64,000 nt of DNA from Lineus longissimus (GCF_910592395.1 NC_088322.1:3988431-4052430); one strand, 5' to 3'; shown: positions 9,353-19,602, counted from the first letter of the stretch. Translations and numbers: made by a program. The notes: generated by a model from the sequence alone, not told the origin.

Positions 9353-11170
9353 ATGCCACAACAGATATCGAAAGATATTCCGACACCACACGAGTTTATA
9401 CTGTCTATGATAGGCACAACAGCGGCTTTCCAATTGCAAACCTTAACACTACTCGAAAAATGCTACAAGAAATGGATGAGTAAGCCTCTCGAATCGCTAA
9501 CCAACTGTACGTTGTGTGGCGCATTCGTCAAAATCCGGAAACGCTATCCTAAAGAGCTATGGCTCACCACGGACTGTACCAAATGTATTTTTGTCATCAA
9601 CAGATTCAGTATCGAACTGGCCGAAAATCCATCCGGACTGTTGGTTTCTTGGTTCTTTGCGCGAGAACAGATGAAAAAGCTGATCGGACTAATGGAAAAA
9701 GAAACAAAAAAGAAACTCAGTCTATTGGAATATAATAGTTGGGAAAAACAGTTGAATGCGAAAAATAAAGACCCTGCGGTATTTTTAGACGAAGTGTCGC
9801 TCGAAATAGACTGTATTTCAATGTTGATTCACGTATTTATGGGAAGGTGCAAGTCTGAGGAGGGAGCTTTCGAAAATACGCACGGATTGGACGGTAAACA
9901 CGCTGAAATGCTCAACTTGGATAAAATCATAAGGCAAAGTGTTGTAGCCATGCACATGTACACTGATAGGTACCTGACCAAAAAACGCTTGGTACACACT
10001 GGAAATAAGCTGGATAACGAAGAAGTTGGCAGACTGCGTCAAGAAAGGGCCAATATGATCAACAAGAAGAAAAATACAACTCACAAATTGGCAAAGTTCA
10101 AAAGATTCATGAAAACTACGAAATATCTATGGGGTAAAGATGACATGCACGACAACGAACTGATCAGCATCACAAATCCGGACGAATTGTTAAAGAATAT
10201 CTGTAGAATGGCTACGAATGATAATAACAAGTGTACGCACGTGGAGAATAGGAATTCTTGTGTCTATGGCAATACGGGAACACTGTTTCTCACAGCTGAA
10301 GAAAATAAATTTCCCGATTTTCGATATCTGATCGACGACAAATGGGTTGAAGAAAAAATCCTTCAAGATTATCGCAAACACCACGGACAAGTTCCAGATG
10401 ACGAAGTGGAGAGAGATGAGATTATTAACAAGGGCTATCTGAATTTTCACAAGGAAAGTGCAAAGAAATCCGAAAATCTACCAGGTGTACACAAAATAAA
10501 AACTCACTACGATCCGAAATTGCACTGCAAGTACGAAAAAGCTGCTATGGCAAGTAATGGCGGCGACAGTGGTAAGGGCAGTTCTATGGTACATGGAACA
10601 GATGACAGTGGAGGTGGTGAAGGGTCGAAAAAAAACGCAGTAACGGTCGCCACGGTATTGGAAGCAGCAAGACATTCGCATTTGAGTAAAATGAGAAGGG
10701 ACTTGATGGCATCTTCTACTTCTACTTCAACAACAACAACCAGTGACATAGGCAGAAAACGCAAACACAATGAAATCGAAGACGAGGAGCGTGACGAATC
10801 AGAGGACGACGGGGCAGCGGATTTGTTTTCCTACAACAGCGATGATGGCAGCGATAGCGAAGACAATTTTGCAAGAAGCGGCAACACCTCTGTTGGCATA
10901 AACTTAGGCTGTGGTGATAAACAATTGGAAAGAAATTCAATCGTGGCAAACAACCCTAGTGAACACAAGGCAAAGGGCAAAGTGGTAAACACGAAAGATC
11001 AAATAACCAATATGCGTTTGACGGGTGGATTGAACTCTATGAGTAAAAGAAGCAAATACAACGATGTAAACGAGAATAATTTATTATTTCCATCATCAAC
11101 AAGCAATAGTGTAAACACAAAAAACAACGTCGTCCTCGCACATCGGTCTCACACACGAATTGCGGCGTGA
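9353..11170 (+). CDS. Viral protein with N-terminal Cys4 zinc motif
   Basis: This 605-residue protein has a likely zinc-binding motif near residues 52-79 (C-x2-C, then C-x2-C after about 22 residues: CTLC and CTKC). A long helical region follows, then a low-complexity Gly/Ser/Asp half with a basic stretch (GRKRKHN) and acidic clusters. It is divergent from 8261-9319 and stops four bases before the ATG of 11175-12128. The pair could be one operon-like unit, or one ancestral protein split by frameshift. A DNA-packaging or nuclear role could be imagined for such a zinc protein, but I cannot support one. Confidence 0.7.
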   Translation: MPQQISKDIPTPHEFILSMIGTTAAFQLQTLTLLEKCYKKWMSKPLESLTNCTLCGAFVKIRKRYPKELWLTTDCTKCIFVINRFSIELAENPSGLLVSWFFAREQMKKLIGLMEKETKKKLSLLEYNSWEKQLNAKNKDPAVFLDEVSLEIDCISMLIHVFMGRCKSEEGAFENTHGLDGKHAEMLNLDKIIRQSVVAMHMYTDRYLTKKRLVHTGNKLDNEEVGRLRQERANMINKKKNTTHKLAKFKRFMKTTKYLWGKDDMHDNELISITNPDELLKNICRMATNDNNKCTHVENRNSCVYGNTGTLFLTAEENKFPDFRYLIDDKWVEEKILQDYRKHHGQVPDDEVERDEIINKGYLNFHKESAKKSENLPGVHKIKTHYDPKLHCKYEKAAMASNGGDSGKGSSMVHGTDDSGGGEGSKKNAVTVATVLEAARHSHLSKMRRDLMASSTSTSTTTTSDIGRKRKHNEIEDEERDESEDDGAADLFSYNSDDGSDSEDNFARSGNTSVGINLGCGDKQLERNSIVANNPSEHKAKGKVVNTKDQITNMRLTGGLNSMSKRSKYNDVNENNLLFPSSTSNSVNTKNNVVLAHRSHTRIAA

Positions 11171-11174
11171 AAAT

Positions 11175-12128
11175 ATGCGAAAAAGAGAGGACAGTGTTGC
11201 TACAGCGACATTTTTACTCCGACTACATAAAATGACCACCCTGATGCAACACCATGTTTCGAATGAAGACGGCGGCGATAGCATTGGTGACCCACGAGTG
11301 AATAATATTTCGAAAGATAAACACACGCCGTTTTTTTGCAACTCCCCCCTCGAATATCTTCACTCAGCCAGACCACCGTGTGTTTTCTGTACGCTATCGA
11401 TGTCTAAAGGCATGGGTTGGGTGTTGAACGACGCCGTGAAGATGAGCAAGGAGGAAATGCAAATGGTCGGCTCCGGCTGTGGTCTTTCGAACCATAACGT
11501 AAAATGGAAAAGTTTTAACCACTCTTCGAGTTCGGGAAAACACCAAAGTGGTGGTAGTGGTGGACTTAGAGATATCGCTCTCGGTATGAGTGGTGGTGGT
11601 GGTGGGAGCGGATCGGGTGGTGATATTCTAAATACGCATTTGAATAATCCACAACCGTTTATTTACACTGCCGGGTTAGACGATGCACACGTGACCATCG
11701 AAAATGGACTTAGCGAAATTTACAAGAATTGGTACGGTATCAAATTTAAGACATTACTGTACAATGTTTTCGAAAAAGTCTACAAGGGGTGCATTCAACT
11801 GGCCGTTAGTAATACTACAGGCCTGAGTAAAGACGACAGCATGATGATTTCCCACACAGACGATCAGAAAATGTGCATCGCCCTCCACGGCCACATTAAC
11901 ACATCTACTAATATATTATGCAAGGCTAACACGAGAAAAACACTAATAGAGTCCGACGTTTTCCAAATGGATTCGCTAGAGAAACCGCTGCACACGTGTA
12001 ATGTTCCATATACTGTTCTCGCCCTGGAAACGCTACTGGAGAATAATACCAAATTACCCACACTGGAACAAAAGCGTGTCCAGACTCTTGCTCATAATCA
12101 TAGTTTAACAACGAATATCCGAATTTAG
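11175..12128 (+). CDS. Viral protein with CxxC motif and Gly-rich insert
   Basis: This ORF of about 317 residues uses the ATG at 11175, four bases after the previous stop. A later ATG at 11232 is also possible. It contains a conserved-looking stretch PLEYLHSARPPCVFCTLS with one C-x2-C, a Ser/Gly low-complexity insert (GGGGGSGSGG) and a globular C-terminal half. I do not recognise it. It may work with, or once have been fused to, the preceding zinc-motif protein, because both halves have paired cysteines and the junction is so tight. Confidence 0.62.
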   Translation: MRKREDSVATATFLLRLHKMTTLMQHHVSNEDGGDSIGDPRVNNISKDKHTPFFCNSPLEYLHSARPPCVFCTLSMSKGMGWVLNDAVKMSKEEMQMVGSGCGLSNHNVKWKSFNHSSSSGKHQSGGSGGLRDIALGMSGGGGGSGSGGDILNTHLNNPQPFIYTAGLDDAHVTIENGLSEIYKNWYGIKFKTLLYNVFEKVYKGCIQLAVSNTTGLSKDDSMMISHTDDQKMCIALHGHINTSTNILCKANTRKTLIESDVFQMDSLEKPLHTCNVPYTVLALETLLENNTKLPTLEQKRVQTLAHNHSLTTNIRI

Positions 12129-12227
12129 TGAACCATTGAATCATGAATTAAGATGATTATTGTGAATTAAGACTATTGCGAATAAATATGTATTTGGAGA
12201 TAGTACTTGCTTTTTAGTTTTTTTTAC

Positions 12228-13142
12228 TCAGGTGCTATCCTTGTTTTTCTTGTACAGTTGGGCGTACAGAATGGGAAACTGTGCCCTAGCACTACCGTAC
12301 ACTTTCAAATACTCCTTGATATAATCGGCCATGTATTGGTCTACCTTGTTCTCGGGCATGATACCGACTTCAGAGAGTAGATTTTTCATCACATCTCGCA
12401 TTTCATCACTGTTGCTGTATTCACATGTAACCATAGGGTATTCGATGACATCATCACCGAGACCGCATTCTTCGAAGGTTGGTCGCATGTCCATCATTGT
12501 GTTGGGTATTTCCTCCTCGATTGTTACACCAAGTCCGTAGTTAGAAGCTTTGATTCTTTCAAAGTCGTTGATATACTGAGCCCATTCGGGGTACTTCTTT
12601 GCCATAATAGCCGTAACATGCAGCATGTATTTGCACGATTGAGCCGCACTCACAGTCATAACAAACTTGCCGTTTTCTTTCAGGAGACAATCTGATATAA
12701 TACGCAGTGCTTTCGGAAAGTTTATCCAGCGCAGTGCCATGAAAGAGGTGACCACATCGAATTTCTCACCGGAATAGAGAGCCGCGACCTTCTCTTCGTC
12801 CGTAATATCACACACATCGAATCTTATTCGATTCCCGTATTTCTCATTGGCGTTTTTGATGAAACTTGGATTAAGGTCTAATGCCACGATAGAGTCAGGT
12901 GGTGGAATTTTCACACTCAAATACTTGTCCCAGAAAACGCTGGTCACTTTACCGTCGCCGCAGCCCACATCAACCACGTTACGAACCGGGTGATTTTTAT
13001 ACATAAAGCACATAGCGCCACACTCATCCATTACCGTCTTGAACATTTGAAGCTGATGATTTTTAGCTCTATATTCATCGGGATACCTGGGTGTCTTGGA
13101 TGAAGACGATATGGGCGTTGAAGTAGTTGGATTTTTAGCCAT
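12228..13142 (-). CDS. Class I SAM-dependent methyltransferase
   Basis: This 304-residue protein has the class I methyltransferase fold signature. Motif I is VVDVGCGDG (residues 56-64), the acidic residue after strand 2 is in IVALDLNP (about 87-94), a VCDITDEE segment follows near 110, and FDVVTSFMALRWI marks motif IV near 130. Overall it resembles the juvenile-hormone-acid / trans-aconitate O-methyltransferase group, which modifies small carboxylic acids. The substrate here is unknown. It is intact and probably acquired from a host. A TATA-like TATATAAATG lies about 90 bases upstream of the start (13226-13235, minus strand). Confidence 0.85.
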   Translation of the reverse strand: MAKNPTTSTPISSSSKTPRYPDEYRAKNHQLQMFKTVMDECGAMCFMYKNHPVRNVVDVGCGDGKVTSVFWDKYLSVKIPPPDSIVALDLNPSFIKNANEKYGNRIRFDVCDITDEEKVAALYSGEKFDVVTSFMALRWINFPKALRIISDCLLKENGKFVMTVSAAQSCKYMLHVTAIMAKKYPEWAQYINDFERIKASNYGLGVTIEEEIPNTMMDMRPTFEECGLGDDVIEYPMVTCEYSNSDEMRDVMKNLLSEVGIMPENKVDQYMADYIKEYLKVYGSARAQFPILYAQLYKKNKDST

Positions 13143-13656
13143 TTCAATATCAGAGCACAGAACACAGTGAAACGCAGAAATGTATGATCAAGCAAGCATG
13201 AATGATAAAATGATTCAAGAACATAAGCATTTATATACAAATGGTGGTTATATTTGTTACAATTTTCTATTTACAACAAAAATGCATAATCTGGCATGTA
13301 GGGGTGAATGAAGACAATTTGGCGGACTACTCTTTGACAAAAAATTGTCTTCGAAACTATTTACACAGCAATATAAACTTTTTTTGATTTTTCTCATTTT
13401 TATATTTTTTTTCGTGAAATTTTTTCTAAGTCCCAACTTCCTGTTCAGCATGCAAAAAAATAACTTTCAGAATTTTTCAATGTATAACTTCCTGTTCGAG
13501 ATACATTTTCAGTTGTTCGATTTATTGGCGATTTAGGCACAAATTTTTTTTGGCTTCTTCTTTCAATTCACGCTGAACAACGTGTTTTACAGGATCAGAA
13601 GCAAGAATACGCTGCCCAGTGTACATGAAACCGGGTGTGATTCGATTAGAAGTCAA
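13143..13656. promoter_or_regulatory. AT-rich spacer with TATA-like box and ETS motifs
   Basis: There is no gene in these 514 bases. A TATA-like box for the methyltransferase is at 13226-13235 on the minus strand. Two ETS-type words occur further out: AAGTCCCAACTTCCTGTTC at about 13424-13445 and ATAACTTCCTGTTCGAG at about 13484. Long T-runs fill the rest. Confidence 0.45.
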
Positions 13657-14700
13657 CTATAGGTCAAATGTCAGAAATATCTCTCTTAGTTTGTTGACAC
13701 ATCTACCGGTTACAGTTCCATAGTAGTCTTTGAAATTTCGTAGAATCCAATACATTGTCAGCGGAGTAATATGGTGCTCGGGGATAATGTTTTCCATGTT
13801 TGTTCTATTCTTTTTACACGGCTTCACGACGTAGGTGTCAAGTCTTGCGTAGTGCATCATTTCACGGATAGCCAAACGATACAACACACGTGAAGTGGGC
13901 ACACGCTGAGCAGCAGCAGCAGCGACAACATTATTCGCATTTGATGAACCACCAGCACTACTATCTACTACATCTTGATCCATGTTGTTGGCCGCAGCAT
14001 CAAGAGCATCGTTCAACAAATCAACACGGTTAACGGGTTGTGGTAATTCAGTGGCCGCTGTATTATTCAAAATAATGTAATCGTCATTGGCACCATACTG
14101 ATTTTTCGTTTCAACAGCATCTTCCTTGAAAGTGGCTTTCAGCATGTTTATTTTGGTGATAAAGCGAATATTGGCAATTAGATCACGTCGGGTGGTACGA
14201 TGTTTTTCAATCGTATCGCAGATTTCATCAAACAATTCCAAACAGAAATCGGATTAATCCTTGGTGGGCTTCACAAACGCCATAACCAGCACATTCGCAG
14301 CCATTTCGTTTTGTTGAATAGCCTCCTTTTCATATTCGTCATTTGATAAGAAAAGCGTACCTGTATCAGAATATTCGGAATATCTAGAGAGACCAGCCTC
14401 GATAAACCTTTGGATGTATGAATCAGTTTGCGCAGTTGGACGGTTGTGTTGGTTCTGTTGCTCGGGTTGATTCTGTTGTTGTTTCTTTTCCACAGGAGGG
14501 TTGCCTTTCGTTGTATGTGTGTTGATTCTGAGTTTGACGAGGTTTAGCCAGTCCTTACATTTATCGGTGAATACTGCCATAGAAGTATCACAATCGCAGA
14601 CAAACTTTCGTTTCTTGGCTACTTGGTTTGCCATGTCTTGCAAAAGGACAGAATACGTTTGCTCGGGCAATAGTGCTATGGCTGCAGTTGAGATGTTCAT
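13657..14700 (-). pseudogene. Unknown viral gene split by an in-frame TAA
   Basis: Two minus-strand ORFs, 14254-14700 (149 residues from the ATG at 14700) and 13657-14241, lie in the same frame and are separated only by a TAA at 14254-14256. The second has no ATG near its beginning. The simplest reading is one gene of about 347 codons carrying a premature stop; readthrough or two genes are alternatives. The first half has a Gln/Asn-rich linker and a CDCDTS segment. The second has an Ala/Asn-rich insert and a C-terminal globular part ending KLREIFLTFDL. I do not recognise the family. Confidence 0.55.
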
Positions 14701-14945
14701 TCTATGTCGCTGAACTCCAACAAAGAGTGCGGATTCAACCACCTCGAGTCAATTTATATAATAAAAGAAATTTGTTAGACTTGGCAAACATTAAAATATT
14801 CAACAAACAAGTGTCCAACAATTTTTACAAAATACTTTGTCTTAGTTATTTCAAATTAAAATGTCTTAGTTATTTAAAATTAACACTTCCTGTACATATA
14901 GTATTTTCTGATATATTTCTGAATCCTAACTTCCTGTGATTGCAA
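14701..14945 (-). promoter_or_regulatory. Promoter region of the 13657-14700 gene
   Basis: A TATA-like TATATAAATT lies about 50 bases upstream of the ATG (14751-14760, minus strand). Two ETS-type words follow further out: ACACTTCCTGTAC near 14883 and CCTAACTTCCTGTG near 14927. The spacing is that of an ordinary animal RNA polymerase II promoter. Confidence 0.45.
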
Positions 14946-15965
14946 CGACGAAAACAGCAATACCGTTTATAATGCGAGGAAACTGTTTGAAGTATGTTCC
15001 GCACAAAATCGTGCAGTTAGCCTGGAACATTATCGTGGTTATATGATTTGCCCTAAACAACTTCTCTACGATTCCAATGAACATGAGGAAGAACAATTTG
15101 AACTGATTTTCTAATTATGTCATACTTACCATACGTGTTGATACTACTTATATTTGAACTGAATTTTGTATTATGTCATATTTAGAATAAATATTCATAC
15201 CTATATTTTATATTCCATATTATCTTATTTTTTCAATTCTACATATATATGAATATTCTAACTTCCTCTTTATTCCCTCTATTCTAACTTCCTTATTATG
15301 TGTGATCTGTTGGGCTCGGCATAAAGGCAAGGTACATATTGTGATTTTCACGTCTACATTTTGTAACCGAACCGGAAGTTAATGCAATTTTTTGTGAGAA
15401 ATGTATTGGGTTTTTGTAACTTCCTTATTTTTAAAATTTTTCAAGGGGGGACCCAATGTGGCTATATGGATCCTCTCTTGAAAAAATACATATAATATAG
15501 GAAGTTAGATTCGCAGCACATTTCAACTTCCTATTTGCAATATGTGTTAGCTAACTTCCTTTTCATCATATGTTTTTTTGCTACTTCCTTTTTAATTTAT
15601 GATTTTTTTGTTTCGGTTTTTTTTAATCTTCCCCAAAATAATATCACAACTTTAATCGTCCATCAATCCCCTTTACAACCATTCTTACTATCACAAAAAT
15701 AATATTTCGCGTTTTCCTCCTGTACACACTTGTTTTCAAGAGAGGATCCAAATCGACCAAATGGATCCTCTCTTGAAAAATAAATTTGAAGCGGAAGTTA
15801 GTGATTTTCCATACATTTTTCGCTAAAAATCGGCCTAACTTCCGTTTCAAATACCACTTTTAAGACCAATTTTTAAAATATGGTCCGTGCCTTTATGCCT
15901 AGCAAAACACGCACACCTACTAGGAAGTTAGGATAGAGGCATCAATACAGGAAGTTACGTTTTGT
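14946..15965. repeat. Duplicated viral segment, copy B, with internal deletion
   Basis: The first 85 bases match 26762-26845 inside the primase-helicase gene. The match then jumps to 27206 and continues to about 28110, so a 360-base stretch of the gene is missing. The joined frame still ends in the same stop at about 15114. The rest is the intergenic repeat with many AACTTCC words and two hairpins (15441-15481, 15733-15780). Beyond 15965 the match ends abruptly. This is a truncated, non-functional gene end plus its downstream region. Confidence 0.8.
15441..15780. repeat. Pair of TCAAGAGAGGATCC hairpins
   Basis: At 15733-15780 an 18-bp perfect stem (TTTTCAAGAGAGGATCCA and its complement) encloses an 11-base loop. 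At 15441-15481 a weaker version of the same stem has two G-T type changes and the same right arm. The pair recurs in copy C (27605-27645 and 27897-27944), and one hairpin occurs in copy A (3260-3306). The arms contain a BamHI-like GGATCC. A structural DNA or RNA role is likely, because the arms are better conserved than the loop. Confidence 0.65.
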
Positions 15966-16560
15966 TGTATATATATTTATTTTTAATTAATGAAATGTTA
16001 ATTTTATACAAACAAATATTATTACTAATTATTTATGACTCATGTATACGGTTAATTATTGATATAAAACAGGAAGTTATAAAATCTATATCAAATTTAG
16101 CCTCATTTTCAGGAAGTTAGGCCTTTGAAAAAAGGCTTAACAATTTTCGTTCGAAATCTTCGGGAATTTTTCTCAAACGATTTTTTTGATACAAAACATT
16201 GCGTCCCTTAATCTTTCAAGTTATTTTGGCACACTTATTACACATTTTTACACCACAAAATCATATTAGCGGAAATTATTAGTCACAATAATATATACAA
16301 CAGTCCAATAGGTAATATAACGTTCAAGGCTGTCCAACTTGCAACCACCGTCCCACTGTCTGCACTAACCACCTAGTACGTCACATGTTGTGGATTTATG
16401 TACGTATGTTTCTTGTTCCATATTCGTGTTTCATCCATTCCGTTGCACGTATACGATGCGCCACACGTCAATGTTGTTGTAAAACTTGTTTAATTTTTTA
16501 AACCACGGCCAATACGATGTTGTCTTACACACACCCTCTGTCTCCAGCACGTCTTCAACA
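15966..16560. other. AT-rich spacer with a duplicated 86-bp segment
   Basis: I see no gene. ETS-type words occur at about 16071 and 16111. The stretch 16342-16430 is repeated at 18855-18941, where it is fused to a broken gene. It includes CACATGTTGTGGATTTATG. Confidence 0.45.
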
Positions 16561-17060
16561 GGATCATATTCTGGAGCACTCGTATACGAACCAAATTTGC
16601 AACGATTCGGAAAACGGGAAATACTCCCCTGCACCTTGGTGTTAGATACAACAGGAACGAACAATTAAAAATTGTACGCTGCCTCGTCGACGAATGCCAC
16701 GTTAGTCTTGAGAAGGGCAACTTTAAAAACGTTCCTCCCCTAATTTACGCAGTTTCCGAACACAACGAACTGGCTAGGGAAACTGCTAAGTACCTCGTTG
16801 ATAGCGGCGCTGACGATACTGAAGTTCATGTTCCTATTCCTGACAAGGAAAAAATGCAAATTGAACAGGCACACTACGGCTTCGTTGACATGATGGACGG
16901 TATTTCGTCAATGGACATTTTAGTAATTTATTTCCTGTATGTTTTGTATTCTGTATATTTTAACGTCATGTTCACATGCAAATTTCTACACACATCAAAT
17001 ATACAAAATTCGCCTGTTTTACATTTTCCGCTGATACGGTTTGTGTTATATTCGCCATAA
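16561..17060 (+). pseudogene. Ankyrin-repeat gene fragment
   Basis: One plus-strand frame reads NTPLHLGV near 16620, then LKIVRCLVDE, then PPLIYAVSEHNELARETAKYLVDSGAD, which fits one and a half ankyrin repeats. It then runs into a hydrophobic, low-quality tail that stops at 17058. There is no convincing start codon, and the best upstream match is in another frame. I read it as a decayed fragment, perhaps of the same ankyrin-like family as the 18135 and 29315 pieces. Confidence 0.5.
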
Positions 17061-17301
17061 CGCCATCGTGTACTGTCTGTCACATGTATATCTGCAATGG
17101 AAAGTAACGTTTACGGAAAAAAAAATTTTCTCATATTTTCTGCACCAAATATCGTTCAAACAGAAGCAACCATTTCAAGGTACACACCACCTTCGCTCAC
17201 ATACACAATACACACGCCACGTCCAGCCACAACAGGCACGTTGTCCAATATGGGTTACATACAAATAGCACTTTTCCTTGAATTTTTGTTGAAGCAGTTA
17301 A
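17061..17301. other. Spacer without recognisable gene
   Basis: The short ORFs here do not look coding. Nothing else stands out before the tandem promoter repeat. Confidence 0.3.
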
Positions 17302-18013
17302 ACCATTTTGCCTTGTATTTTTCTGGGTAGTGAGAGGAAAATTTTGCGTACCATTTTGCCTTGTATTTTTCTGGGTAGTAAGAGGAAAATTTTGCGTGGG
17401 TGAATGTCAGAGGTGAAGTAGGGGGTCAGGGGTGATTGTGGGGGCGGGGGTTTTCCGAGGTCAAGGTGAAGGGCCGATTTTTGAAGGTCACGCGGTCATA
17501 GGTCAAGGTTAGAGGGCAAGGTTGAAGGGGTGGAAAGAGGTCCAGGTCGCGAACCCGGAAGTCAGAGTTATGACGTCATTTTGATCGTCATAAATGTCTA
17601 AGGTCATGTCATTTAAACAGAAGAAAAAAAGACTTCAGAACATGAACATTTTGATTTCGAATGTTTTATATATAAAGCATTACCATTTTGCCTTGTATTT
17701 TTCTGGGTAGTAAGAGGAAAATTTTGCGTGGGTGAATGTCAGAGGTGAAGTAGGGGGTCAGGGGTGATTGTGGGGGCGGGGGTTTTCCGAGGTCAAGGTG
17801 AAGGGCCGATTTTTGAAGGTCACGCGGTCATAGGTCAAGGTTAGAGGGCAAGGTTGAAGGGGTGGAAAGAGGTCCAGGTCGCGAACCCGGAAGTCAGAGT
17901 TATGACGTCATTTTGATCGTCATAAATGTCTAAGGTCATGTCATTTAAACAGAAGAAAAAAAGACTTCAGAACATGAACATTTTGATTTCGAATGTTTTA
18001 TATATAAAGCATG
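17302..18013 (+). promoter_or_regulatory. Duplicated 332-bp enhancer/promoter module
   Basis: Two almost identical 332-bp units (17350-17681 and 17682-18013) follow a 48-bp partial unit. Each contains a GC box next to a kappa-B-like GGGGTTTTCC (17447-17456 in unit 1), several AGGTCA half-sites, a consensus ETS site CCGGAAGT (17555-17562), a palindromic CRE TGACGTCA (17571-17578; 17903-17910) and a TATA box TATATATAAA (17667-17676; 17999-18008). The second TATA lies 127 bases upstream of the ATG at 18135. The layout resembles immediate-early promoters of animal viruses. Activity is inferred from motifs only. Confidence 0.65.
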
Positions 18014-18134
18014 CCAATGTTTGTTGAATTTCTCCAACAATAAAAATTTATTTGAGGGATTTACAGTCATTGGTGGTGTGTGTGTTCACGTATAGCTCCC
18101 TCAACCCGCAGAAAAGTTTACAAAAGTTCACAAA

Positions 18135-18989
18135 ATGACAGACGAGTCGATTATTGGACACGCCAAGGTGGTTATCGATAGGAAACGTTGCCTAACGTCT
18201 TCTTTTTCACCGTCTGATATGGCAATAGATTCATTGAGCGATAATGAGACTGTTCTGCGGTCACTTTTAAAATGGCATTCGAGCACCACTACTAACTCTA
18301 CCGATGAGTGGGAAGAAAGTGATGACGAAACACCGGTCGATACAACTAAAACAGCTGATACCAGCAAACACAGCGATAATATACCACCAGCTATTGAACC
18401 CGTGATCGAATACATGCAGGAACATTTGGATAATTGTGCGTTGACATATTTACAGGGGGTTAATGATTTAAATAGTCGTTCTTCGAAGAATTTCTACACG
18501 AATAGTGCAAATAACAAACGGGTAAAGAGAATAACCGATAAGAAAAAAACACAAAACACTTATTTCCAACCATTTCAATTCCCCGTGTTTCTGGAAAAAC
18601 TCGAAGAGGCCACTGTCAATATGGTGGATGGTTCAGATTTATTGAAAAGTATATTTTCCACATATTGGCCACGAATGCGAAGAGAAGAACCTCGTTTGCC
18701 ATCCAGTATAAATGTGCTTGAAAAAGAATTGAAAGACAGTGATAAGAAAATGACCCTGGTAACATTCTACGAGTGGGTGTACCAGAATGACGAAATTGGG
18801 TGTTGGAATCATCACAGGAGCATTTCTGCGATGAATGAGTTATTTTTCAAAGTTTGCAACCACCGTCCCACCGTCTGCACTAACCACCTAGTACGTCACA
18901 TGTTGTGGATTTATGTACGTATGTTTCTTGTTCCATATTCGTGTTCTATATTTTTGAAAGACGTGACTCCCCAATTTGCGTTGGGGTAA
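18135..18989 (+). pseudogene. 5' part of an unknown (ankyrin-like?) viral gene, 3' end lost
   Basis: The ORF begins at a good ATG behind the duplicated promoter. It has an acidic Ser/Thr-rich N-terminus, then a globular part (HLDNCALTYLQGVNDLN onward). Its frame is continuous to 18855, where the sequence switches to a copy of 16342-16430 and the last 45 codons become unrelated. The matching 3' part, with a partial overlap of about 450 bases, is at 29311-30666. The gene here is therefore truncated by recombination. It may still make a short protein. Confidence 0.65.
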
Positions 18990-19087
18990 AATACCACACA
19001 TTATATCGCAATTTGCTACACAATACTACAAAATAACAAACACAACAAATTTCGTACACAAAATTTTTCATTTTATATTTATTTTTC

Positions 19088-19185
19088 ACACAAAGTCCCA
19101 ACTTCCTGTTTGGACAACAAAATTTAATTCAGGAAGTTGGGACTTTGCAAATTTTTCGATATTTTTCCAACTTCCTGTTCAAATA
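19088..19185. promoter_or_regulatory. Inverted pair of extended ETS motifs
   Basis: CAAAGTCCCAACTTCCTG at 19091-19108 and its exact complement at 19130-19147 form 18-bp inverted arms around a 21-base spacer. A third copy without the extension lies at about 19167. The pair sits between convergent gene ends (18989 and 19213). It could be a terminator-like hairpin, a paired protein-binding site, or both. Confidence 0.5.
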
Positions 19186-19212
19186 CAACAGTTCAAAAAA
19201 ATACCAAAATGT

Positions 19213-19602
19213 TCATTCCTTGAGTTTATCGAGAATCGCGCGTAGGTTGGCGATTGCTTCTTCGTCATTAGCAGAATTGGAGATGCATAGAATGGTGTCT
19301 ACGTGACAAGGATTTTCATCACATCGTTCACCGCCGTTCATGTTGTCCATCCAACACCAACAACCGACATTTTTACCGGCTGTTTTCTCTCTGATGTCGT
19401 CTCGTTCTTCTTTGGTATATTCTAATAACTTTATCGTGTACAATTCACACGCCTTTTTCGCTGTACAAACTTTGCTCACCAGATATGGATTTCCAAGAGT
19501 GCACGGGTAGTCTTTGGGTACGTGAAAGAATTGACGTCCTGCATAGATGTTATTTTCCTTGTCCTCGCACCATTGCTTTAGACTGTTAAAACCAATTTTC
19601 AA
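19213..19602 (-). CDS. DUF4326-domain protein, start unclear
   Basis: About 129 residues match the layout of the DUF4326 family: IYAGRQFFHVP, then LGNPYLV, a helix with ACELYTIKLL, and a C-terminal GKNVGCWCW followed by CHVDTIL. The family is common in phages and bacteria; its role is not established, though it has been linked to nucleotide or nucleic-acid metabolism. No in-frame ATG precedes the domain. The frame is open to about 19693. An ATG at about 19608 is out of frame by one base in a T run, so a one-base deletion may have broken the start. The function here is unknown. Confidence 0.62.
   Translation of the reverse strand: MKIGFNSLKQWCEDKENNIYAGRQFFHVPKDYPCTLGNPYLVSKVCTAKKACELYTIKLLEYTKEERDDIREKTAGKNVGCWCWMDNMNGGERCDENPCHVDTILCISNSANDEEAIANLRAILDKLKE

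Noticed and set aside
9353-12128. The 9353 and 11175 genes as a split herpesvirus terminase subunit.
   Set aside because: Paired cysteines and a four-base junction are suggestive, but I see no diagnostic motif; a profile or structure search would be needed.
15644-15850. A 68-codon minus-strand ORF repeated exactly at 27808-28014.
   Set aside because: It lies across the hairpin repeat; identity reflects recent duplication rather than coding selection.
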